Source of the DNA: Phallusia fumigata
Taxonomy: Eukaryota; Chordata; Ascidiacea; Phlebobranchia; Ascidiidae
Reading direction: 5' to 3'
DNA: 27,884 nucleotides
Assembly (NCBI GenBank): GCA_008931825.1
Contig: QXVZ01033666.1
Location: forward strand, 1-27,884
The notes under the pieces were generated by a model. That model made no database searches, was not told the DNA's origin, and was given only the letters and a program-made list of their open reading frames with translations. Shown here one piece after another: positions 17,917 through 25,930 of this stretch (the stretch's first letter is position 1; every line of letters starts with the position of its first letter). A program made the position numbers and the translations under genes.

Positions 17917-20116
17917 CTAAAAAATGAACACATTGAAACTAATTTGTTGGTATGAGCCAAATTTTGCAAAACCATTTCCAAAAAGTCTTGGTTTAAAAGT
18001 GGCATTGTGCATAGCTACATTGAAACAATATTCTTCCCCTGTAAAAACACCAGAAGTCATGGGAATAAAAAATTGATTGGAATCACTTATTGCATTAAAC
18101 ATTTAGCCTCCCTGACTGATCCCAGCAACGTTTCCCCCTCGGTCATGATTCTCCATTGCACATAATTACTACGTAGCTGCAGCGTGTTTAACCTCCACCC
18201 ACCAATTATGTCTTCTATTGTTTGGGCACCTCATAGCAATTCAATATCTCTGGCCTGGCGATTGTTTTAGTGCAATTTTTATTGCTCAACTCACCATTTA
18301 CGCATTTTTACGGATAAAATGAAACAAACGAATAAGTTTTATACTCACTAATATCCAGACCGAAAAACTCCCCAACTGCTTCACGGTAAATCTGAACAAC
18401 TGATACATTTTCAACAGCATTATTCAAAAGGGCCATAAACAACATAGCTAGGCTCCTGTAGAAATAAAATATTTTGTAAGAGGTCTCTTTACCCTAGCTC
18501 CAAGGAATTTGAAACTCACGATCTGCTGCTGTCACAACCAAAACTAGAAGGGTGGCTTACCATCCATAGACATTCTATATACACTATTACCCGAATTAAA
18601 AAGAGGATATATTCCCACAATATTTTACATTGGATCTTATAGTTACCTGCGCTATTTATGACATGATTGTTTGTGCTGGCAAAAACGCATGCAAAGCACT
18701 ACATTGTGCATTATTCTGAATACATGTCCAGGTTATAGGTATAAACAAAGCAATCAGTGCACTACAATGGATGCTCTATAAACCGTCCAAGTTACATCCA
18801 ATTCAGAGATTGTTTAGTAATTTGATCTATTTCATGGAGCCAGTGGGGTAACTGCCAGGGCTATTAGGCAAAACGCAGTAACGCAATTAGGGGGGTTACG
18901 GGGTAACCACTGGGGCTATGGGGTAAAACACATCAAGAATTTGATAAAGAATATTTATAGGAAGGAATTTGATAAAAAATATTAGTTTTGTCAATTAGAG
19001 CTAATTTCTACTGCTTACAATTTCCAGCGGAGGGATTTTAATGTTGAATATCGGTCGAAGGGCACATAAATTATTAGTGATTGAAAACCACTTGCTCAGA
19101 ACAAACATAAATAACTATTTTGAGAGTGTTACTCACTAAAAATGTTAGCACAAAAGGTAAACAAAGATTTTACCTGTTTTGAATGTTAATGAAGTTATAC
19201 GAAGGTGGAAGCTTCACTAGTTCCATAATGGTCATGTCAACATCTCCAATACCACTAATGATCGACCTGCCCTGAAAAACAGTTTCCTGTGAAAGGTCAT
19301 ACCCCTAAGGCGTCATAAAAGAGCTGAAGCCTACAGCATGCTCAAATCAATGTCAAGGTATAAAATGTAAAAAATCGGATTAAGAGCATGTACAGCACTG
19401 CACCCTCAATGCACTCGTCTACATCAACTACAAAAGCCTTAGAAGTTGTAACCCATATGCAAAAAAGATTAGCAGGCATAGACCACTAAGGCATCAATGT
19501 GTACTCACCATTTCAACCATTTGCAATGCGGACATTTTTTGACAAGCTTTTGTTGCAACTGCTGTCAATTCAAAGTCTTTCGTCATTGAGACACACGATA
19601 TCTCATTGACTGTTGTTACTATCGATGCAATGCTATTTAAATTCTGAAAAAGATCAGCCGGTAATGTAAATAAAACACACAGACATACAACATTTTAAAA
19701 CTCACCCTAATTTTTTTGTGTGGAAGTCTTGGATGCGTTTGCATATTTTTTTTTCGAGTTTTACGAAATTTTTTCTTGTTGGCACTTTCTTCTGTGCTAA
19801 TGCAAAAACGGGCAATGGTCATATATTTATTATTTCTGCTATATTCTGTTTAAAAGAAGTGTGTTGTATGTTCATCTTACACAAGATTTGGAAAAAATAT
19901 AAGATTACCAAATTTGTGAAAAAAATTAAAATCACCAAGATACTTTTTTATTGTTTTAAATTGAAAAGTGCCCCAAAAAACAAACTTTTTATCAGAGGGC
20001 AACGCTGTTTGCTTTTTGACACTTGGAGCTGGTTGTTCGTTGTTTGTTGAAACACTAACTTCTTTGCTTTGCTCAATTGATGAGAAAGCTGTCGTACATG
20101 TGATTTGCCATGTCAT
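17663..20116 (-). CDS. Six-exon gene, helical protein, possibly HSF2BP-like
   Basis: Six minus-strand exons join in phase to 271 codons plus TGA: 20116-19986, 19796-19706, 19643-19509, 19271-19174, 18455-18349 and 17916-17663. The first 44 residues are polar. The second exon is a very basic stretch (KKKFRKTRKKN), possibly a nuclear signal. The rest is predicted helical, with hydrophobic segments such as RSLAMLFMALLNNAVENVSV and RQADARLCSQKLVHEIVNTG. Order and spacing of the blocks GR...LPP..., LAMLFMALLNN and ADARLC weakly resemble the armadillo part of HSF2BP, a meiotic recombination factor that binds BRCA2. This comparison is from memory and could be wrong. The expected N-terminal coiled coil is not seen. 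The start at 20116 directly follows an acceptor, so it may be an internal Met with exons upstream. Confidence 0.6.
17917..18348 (-). other. Intron of the HSF2BP-like candidate
   Basis: No supported feature. A minus-strand open frame of 61 codons begins just upstream of the acceptor, but it crosses splice signals and has no family resemblance. Confidence 0.4.
18349..18455 (-). CDS. Exon 5 of the HSF2BP-like candidate
   Basis: The acceptor TTTCTACAG and donor GTGAGT flank 107 nt, phase 2 to 1. It encodes SLAMLFMALLNNAVENVSVV and QIYREAVGEFFGLDI, a helical hairpin. Confidence 0.75.
18456..19173 (-). other. Intron of the HSF2BP-like candidate
   Basis: Between 18836 and 18930, CCAGTGGGGTAAC and GGGGTAACCACTGGGG are inverted copies, suggesting a small transposon footprint. 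Nothing else was recognised. Confidence 0.4.
19174..19271 (-). CDS. Exon 4 of the HSF2BP-like candidate
   Basis: The acceptor GTTTTTCAG and donor GTAAAA flank 98 nt, phase 0 to 2. It encodes GRSIISGIGDVDMTIMELVK and LPPSYNFINIQN. Confidence 0.75.
19509..19643 (-). CDS. Exon 3 of the HSF2BP-like candidate
   Basis: The acceptor TTTTTCAG and donor GTGAGT flank 135 nt, phase 0 to 0. It encodes NLNSIASIVTTVNEISCVSM, then DFELTAVATKACQKMSALQM and VEM. The other two frames are closed, which fixes the frame of the preceding exon. Confidence 0.78.
19706..19796 (-). CDS. Exon 2 of the HSF2BP-like candidate (basic)
   Basis: The acceptor TTTGCATTAG and donor GTGAGT flank 91 nt, phase 2 to 0. It encodes TEESANKKKFRKTRKKN and QTHPRLPHKKIR. 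A competing acceptor four bases later would break the phase. Confidence 0.55.
19986..20116 (-). CDS. Exon 1 (or first visible exon) of the HSF2BP-like candidate
   Basis: ATG at 20116-20114 follows the acceptor GTGTTTAG; the donor GTTTGT follows 19986 and leaves phase 2. It encodes MTWQITCTTAFSSIEQSK and a polar stretch ending ALPSDK. An ATG placed directly at an acceptor is compatible with trans-splicing, known in tunicates, or with an upstream exon in phase 0. Confidence 0.45.
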
Positions 20117-20264
20117 CTAAACACAAACAACATAAAAAATGAGTGGCTTCAAACCTGATTGCATTGCTTAAAACCAACTACATTTGGCCAAAATTGCAAC
20201 AAAGTTTGTCTAACTGTGGGCTTTTAAAAGTTCCACTAAAATGTCAAGGTGAGAAACCTTGCTT

Positions 20265-20310
20265 ACCATCCAGTAAGCAGATTATGGCAAGCGTGTGTTG
20301 TATTTCAACT
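20265..20310 (-). other. Possible minus-strand exon
   Basis: Between an AAAATAG acceptor and a GTAAGC donor, one open frame encodes KVEIQHTLAIICLLD, phase 0 to 1. It can follow the candidate at 20690-20629 in frame. Joining it to 20116 gives a stop after 14 codons, so its gene membership is unresolved. Confidence 0.25.
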
Positions 20311-20628
20311 TTCTATTTTGCACACCAAATTGTTTTGATTGCAAAAAATTTTTTTCTTTGCATGCGAAAGTAAAACATCATGCAGTCCTTTTGGTCTTGC
20401 ATGCCCGAGATCTCATTAGGAACTGCCATATTCTGCAGCCTCTCCCCGTTTTTGTTATTATTTCTGACAGATAAGGCTATTGGGGTCATGGGGTGGGGTT
20501 AATAAAAGGGTCATATTAAAAAAAGCAGATACAACCATTTGCAGTTTTTGAAGACACCAGAACCGCCTTGTGTGTCAAACATTAACGCACTATTAAAAAA
20601 TTTCTATCAATGTTTACAAACAGTTGTT

Positions 20629-20690
20629 ACCTGTTGTTGCACAAAGACTTGTCCGATACCGCTTGCCAAACAACATCGAAGCTTCGTCAA
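20629..20690 (-). other. Possible minus-strand exon
   Basis: Between a TTGGGTTTAG acceptor and a GTAACA donor, two frames are open (MFDEASMLFGKRYRTSLCAT or CLTKLRCCLASGIGQVFVQQ). The second connects in phase 0 to the candidate at 20310. No family is recognised. Confidence 0.25.
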
Positions 20691-21033
20691 ACATCCTAAA
20701 CCCAACATTTTTTGCGCTTTGCGATACTAACTTGATTTCATCATTGGTAAAACGTTTTCTATTTCACAGGTTTTTGAACCACCCTCTAGGGAAGAGACAG
20801 TAAAATAATCCGCATATATTTAATTGATTGACCTTATTACAGTACCTCTATAAAAATACAACTTTCCATTTTAAGCTATAGAAAGTAGAGTAGTTAACCC
20901 GTAATAAGAAATGAGACCTGCAACTATAAACATAATAGACACACCAACAATCCAACTTGTTTTGTTTTTGCAAACACGTTGTTCCCCCACACAACATTTA
21001 CAAGGCAAGTACAGCTTTGTTTGCAAAAAAAAC

Positions 21034-21424
21034 GGGCAACTCTAAAATACGCAATCTACGCAATCCACGCAATCTACGCAATCTATTCTTATTTAAAGCA
21101 ATCCAGCCAAGTTGAGTAGATGAGGCACACAGCCTGGTTTAATTTAACACAATCTGGAACACCCAAGTTAGGCAGGACAACTCTAATCTCGGCTACGCAC
21201 ACTTGTGCATTCACATTGCATTATACCAGACTTAAACACTTCAATTTGCCTGAATTGCGTTTCATCAGTCTATTTTGTATGAAATGCCTAACCTGAACAT
21301 CATATACTGAGTGCCTAACCTGATAGGGTTAAACTAAACCAGGCTGTGTGCCTAATCTATTTAAATTGCCTAAGGTGCTTTAAATTGGAAAAGATTGCGT
21401 AGATTGCGTATTTTAGAGTTGCCC
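21034..21424. repeat. Fold-back MITE, about 391 bp
   Basis: GGGCAACTCTAAAATACGCA followed by ATCTACGCAATC at the left is matched by the exact reverse complement at the right end. Internal arms GAGGCACACAGCCTGGTTTA and TAAACCAGGCTGTGTGCCTA are also inverted copies. CGCAATC is further repeated in tandem at the left end. No transposase is present. Confidence 0.85.
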
Positions 21425-21717
21425 CCAAAAAACAATAAACAGAAATAAAAATCCTATAGTAGCGAAAAATCGTCAATTAAAAAAAACATTCATGATTTTC
21501 TGTGATAACTGCCAGTGAACTTTTATTTATGTTGAACACAATGATCCTGTTTTTACCTTGTTTTATGAGGAAACAAGACGTCACAACCTTAGAATTGTTA
21601 CACCTACATCACTTCTTGACAGCTTGAACGCTTTGTTGTTTATAGATCACTGAAAGTCGTAGATACTAGAGGCAGCATGTATTACTTTCACTAATGTTTT
21701 GTTTTAGAATACCCCCT

Positions 21718-21870
21718 GTTCCGTAACCCCGCCTTTCACTTAACAGCGCTTGTGAATTTTTACCCATTCCCTTATTTTAGTCACACCGAATATGCGCTCT
21801 TCCGTAATCCCCGTCTTTTATTTAACAGCACCTGTGAATTTTCACCCATTCCCGTATTTTAGTCACACCT
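21718..21870. repeat. 81-bp tandem duplication
   Basis: TTCCGTAA...TAACAGC-C-TGTGAATTTT-ACCCATTCCC-TATTTTAGTCACACC occurs at 21718-21787 and again from 21800 to 21869 with scattered substitutions. Confidence 0.8.
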
Positions 21871-22795
21871 AAGAACTAAGATGCACTCTTAATTTTCCTC
21901 CAGCCTGTTATACTTTTCCGCATTTCCGTTTTTCCCGCCGTCTGAACTTCATTTTCCACACTCTGTCGCTCTGTAAACCTCGTCTTTTAAACATGTCCGA
22001 CGACAAAAAACGATTTTTTAAAAAAATCATGAGGATTGCTGATGTCAACATATTTTACTTTAAATTTGACAAATTTGCATTGGTGGAAATTCCAGATTTT
22101 TTACTTTTCAAGTAAAAGTTTTGTTTGTTTTCGCAATTTTACACAAATAAGCACAAAAACTGATTCCACAAAATTTGTACTGTTTGTTGCTAAAATGTGC
22201 CTTCTAATATGTGAGAAATTGATATATTTGCAAGAATTAGAAAAAAATGATGCATTTGTCAAATCTCCCCTCTTTTAGTCGTTTCAAAATTTGATGTATT
22301 TGATTTTCACCATGCATAGGAAAATTAAAATTGCAAGTTTTTTAATAGGCCACTGCTGATGGAAACAAGAATCACTTGACTTTTTAATGCAGATTTTTAG
22401 GTGAGTCGATTTTGATGCATGTTAAACGTTTTGCTTTTGTTTAACTAACAAAAAAAGAATAAACAAAATTTGAACGTTTTTTTTGCTGTCATGTTTCATT
22501 AAATATTGAGTGTTCTAACGTGAATGAAAATTGTACTGCTTCAAAAGGAACTTAACTGAGGAAAAAAGTGTAGAAACAAATACTGTTTTAATAAATTGAA
22601 AAAGTAAGGGCAGATTTTTGCATTTGATTTTGTGTGATAACAAAATTTAAAAAATTGTTTTTGTGACAAACCCGAAGGCATTTTGTGCCACAAATAGGTA
22701 AACAGGTACCTATCTGATAGATCTGCAATCTGTGTTTTGTACCCAACGTACCAATTGAAGCTATTCTGTTTAAACTTCTCTTTGTTTGTTTACAG

Positions 22796-24232
22796 ACAAT
22801 CATAGCAAGAATTCAATCATTTAAATCATGATGGACGCCCTTCCAATTCTCCGCGCATTGCAATTCCCACTTAAGGTTGGGTAAATATTCAACTTAATCA
22901 GATTTGCTGCTTGGTTTCAACTGCCACCATCTTCAGTGTATGTTTATCTGTGTGATTTAACCAGTTTCATTAGTTTTTGTGGTAAGTAGTGGTTATTTTT
23001 CATTACATCTGAAACATTATCCAGGCATGTGCAAAACATGAATCTGCTGTTAAGGTTTTATGGAGCTGCCCTGATATACTCCTGGGAGCAGATATTTTGT
23101 AAGTTTTTTTCTAATTGATCTTTTCTTATTGCCATACCACTTGTCACTGAAATGTGTCAAAAGATTTTTGCTCAAATAAAAATTGCAATGATTGAAATTT
23201 GGGTAAAAATTCTGTCGTTGCAAGTCAATACAGTTGGTACAGATTTTGTACACATAGTATAAATTCCTTTGCATTTCCCGTTCATTCCAAAAGCCTGTGT
23301 CACAAATTTGTTCCAACTGGTATTTTGTATCTTATTGCTAACTATATAATTTATAGTTTTGTTAAACCATTTTCCAGATACCTGTAAGCAAAGGTTCTGA
23401 ATATACATTGATTTTTTATGAGTCCAACACTTCTATTACTATGATTATTTTATGGTAGTAACTTAAATCTTTGTTCATTTTCCTTTAGTGTACCTCATGG
23501 TTTTTCGCTGTATTTTCCCACTTTTTTACAATTCTTCAACAGTATTTGTAATAGTACATACAATTAGAATAGAATTATAGCCCAAAACATCCAATAACTA
23601 ATACCCAAGCAAGTGCTTAATGGACATATTACTGAATATGTGACGATCAGGTGGAACTGCTGTCATCACAAACTATCGGAAATCATTGCTCCAAAAAGGT
23701 TTGCTTACCAAAAATGACCAGTTTTTATATTTTCTTGTCTGCTTTCTATTTTGCTCAACTGATATCCATGTGTTGAGACGCACATTGTGCCCCATTATAG
23801 TGATGTCAACCGCGCCGCGCGCAAGCAGCCGCGTAAATTTTTAGAGTAAATTTCCGCATGTGGCAGCGTCCAAAAAACTATCGTTGCCGCGTGGACGCCG
23901 CACACTGCACAATTTTCTTTTATTATGTTGTCAACAATTAAAAAAATTATAACATGTACCCAGGTTTATTACGTTTTTCTGTCTTGATTTTTGTGAAGCA
24001 TAACCAATTGTGAAATAACAATAATATCTTATACACCAGCAGTGCAGAGTGCAGGAAAAATGGATATTATGAGAGTTTTATCATTCATAAAAAAGGTAGA
24101 CAACTTAAGAAGTCAAGTAAATGTTGTTAAATGGCAAGCTTTGTATTTAACAAAATGTCTAAAAATCCAAACCATTGGAACTCTTATTGTGGTGCAACTG
24201 GCAATGCTTAAATTAAAGAGCACTCAATTGAT
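22796..24232 (+). CDS. Unrecognised gene, first four exons
   Basis: A strong acceptor (TTTGTTTGTTTACAG to 22795) is followed by a 32-nt leader with an in-frame TAA, then ATG ATG at 22828. Exons 22796-22875, 23025-23098, 23489-23541 and 24040-24232 connect in phase (0, 2, 1, 2). The protein reads MMDALPILRALQFPLK, then ACAKHESAVKVLWSCPDILL, GADIFVPHGFSLYFPTFLQF, and a helical exon containing KMDIMRVLSFIKKVDNLRSQ and VVKWQALYLTKCLK. It has no recognised domain. The layout of acceptor, short leader and ATG fits a trans-spliced or 5'-UTR-intron gene. Exons 2 and 3 are also open in a second frame if exon 1 ends at 22880, so the translation is not certain. The gene continues beyond 24232, where the downstream exons could not be fixed. 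Confidence 0.5.
23800..23915. other. GC-rich patch in an intron
   Basis: CGCGCCGCGCGCAAGCAGCCGCG and TGCCGCGTGGACGCCGC flank an AT-rich centre; strong contrast with the surroundings suggests a transposon remnant. No terminal repeats were confirmed. Confidence 0.3.
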
Positions 24233-24487
24233 GTAAGGACAAATGTTCAAAAATGCAAATGTCAAATTTCCAAATTTTTGTGTCCCAGACATCACTACCC
24301 CATTACCTTTCTGCGGACCTGTTGTTTACCTATGCATTGCTAGATGTGAACAGCTGAAGTGAGATTCATGTACATTGTCCACTTGGTTACAAGGGTGTGG
24401 AAAACAAGTTGTTTAGACAGATGTTACCAGTCAAATGCTAACCTAATATTGTACGCTATGTACAGTATTATTCCCTAAATCATATCT

Positions 24488-24589
24488 CTGCCATTACCAG
24501 GAAAATCAACATGTATGTATTGTGATGCCAACAACGATTGTTGAAACGTTTCATTACAATGTCTTCACTGCATGCAAGTTCTCTGGCAG
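24488..24589. repeat. MITE related to 5659-5747
   Basis: The right part, TGCATGCAAGTTCTCTGGCAG, and the internal ACGATTGTTGAAACGTTTCA match, in reverse complement, the order of blocks in the element at 5659-5747. The left end (CTGCCATTACCAGGAAAA) is only partly complementary to the right end. Confidence 0.5.
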
Positions 24590-24730
24590 TTATGTTTTTA
24601 ATTAAAGTGTGTTTTGTGGCATAAGTTAACATTTATGCAAAGGGCCGCTGAGGTCAAATTATCAATACAAGGCCTAGTGTGGTAACTGATCCTAGTTGTC
24701 CCACCACCAGCGTTGGTCTGAAAAGTAAAA

Positions 24731-25110
24731 AAGCAATTTGTAGTACATGTCATTGCGGTATTTCGATTTGTTTATTTGCCCGTAAAGTCAGTGGTGAAAG
24801 TAAACTGGAACCAACGGCCCACTACTATGAGTTTCATTGCAAAAGTGTTGCAAGTATCAACTAGAATCATAAATCAATCATAGAATTCCTTGACAATCAT
24901 GTCCTTGCGGTATTTCGATTTGTTTATTTGCCCATAAAGTCAGTGGTGAAAAGATTAAACAGTAAACAAATCATTCCACTTTCATAACTGCTTATATCTA
25001 GCTCGAAAATTGGATAACTTCAAAACAATGTCAGGAATGGATGAAATTCGGATGATTTGTAGAACATGACATTGTGGTACATGGATTGCTGTGTTAAACC
25101 CTTTTGCCCC
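24731..25110 (+). repeat. Three diverged copies of a Cys-rich coding-like fragment
   Basis: TTGCGGTATTTCGATTTGTT and the following TTATTTGCCC-TAAAGTCAGT occur at 24746-24800 and 24898-24953 almost unchanged. A more diverged copy lies at 25052-25110. The first copy encodes KKAICSTCHCGISICLFARK on the plus strand; the third has a stop in the same motif. The CxxC...C pattern hints at a decayed zinc-binding tail of a transposase, but no family was fixed. Confidence 0.4.
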
Positions 25111-25930
25111 GAAAGTTGATCTGCTAGCCCCATATAAGGTTTCGAGATAGTAGCGCGACATTCCGTTTTCATAGTTTTTTGTAATCACCAACTCAACAAA
25201 TTATAGGATCATGTTTCTCAAGATGCATAATCTACAACTTTGCATGTGTTGAAACATATGCCTTTCTGCCTGCAGAAACAATCATGCTAAACAAGCATTG
25301 TAGAACCCAATATTATTGTAGTGCAGTAGTTCCCAACTTTTTCTGACTGGTGACCCCCTATATTGATTTAAAATATCCCACCCAGCCATTTTTTTCTAAA
25401 CAACAAGATCAATCAAATTGCTTTTTACAGTTTATTAATTATTTGCATATAAAACTGTTGTCTTGACTTGAAGGATTTTATTTTTTGATGACAAGCATTT
25501 TTGAAACAATATTGTGACGTTTCAATGACAATGCTTGTGCAGTTAGCTATGGGCACATAGCCTGGTGAATATATATCTTTTTCAAATTTTAAGATAGTGA
25601 TAAATGTCACATTCAGCAGTTGATATACTCAGTCACTGGTAAACCAAATTTATGTTTGCGGCCAGCGAGCTTGTACTAAAACATTATTGCGGCCCCAGAC
25701 GCTTACAAACTCGAACCATCCTGGTATACAACGTACAACTGAGTTTAAAACATCTTGTTTACACGAATCATTTTTCATGAAATGCCGAACTGCAGTTTGC
25801 ACGAAAGTTTTAACATATTTACACAAGCATTTGTACACAATAACATGGTTCATCACTTTGAACACTACAACAAGTATTTGTGGGTTGTTCACTATTGGTT
25901 GAGTTTGTTTTTGTCCTGAAGGTTGCATTT

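Larger units (their letters stand above)
20117..22795. other. Region between the two divergent genes
   Basis: It holds two weak minus-strand exon candidates (20690-20629 and 20310-20265), the fold-back element 21034-21424, and an 81-bp tandem repeat (21718-21870). The rest is AT-rich without supported genes. It presumably includes the promoters of both flanking genes. Confidence 0.45.
24233..25930. other. Region between the unrecognised gene and the GPCR
   Basis: It contains a MITE (24488-24589), triplicated cysteine-coding fragments (24731-25110), and one possible hAT terminus. That terminus is CAGTAGTTCCCAACTTTTT at 25324, followed by TGGTGACCCCC; its partner was not found. Further exons of the plus-strand gene may lie here but were not fixed. 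Confidence 0.4.

Noticed and set aside
22036..22278. 80-codon plus-strand open frame
   Set aside because: Low-complexity Phe/Lys/Asn composition, no homology and no splice signals linking it to the gene starting at 22796.
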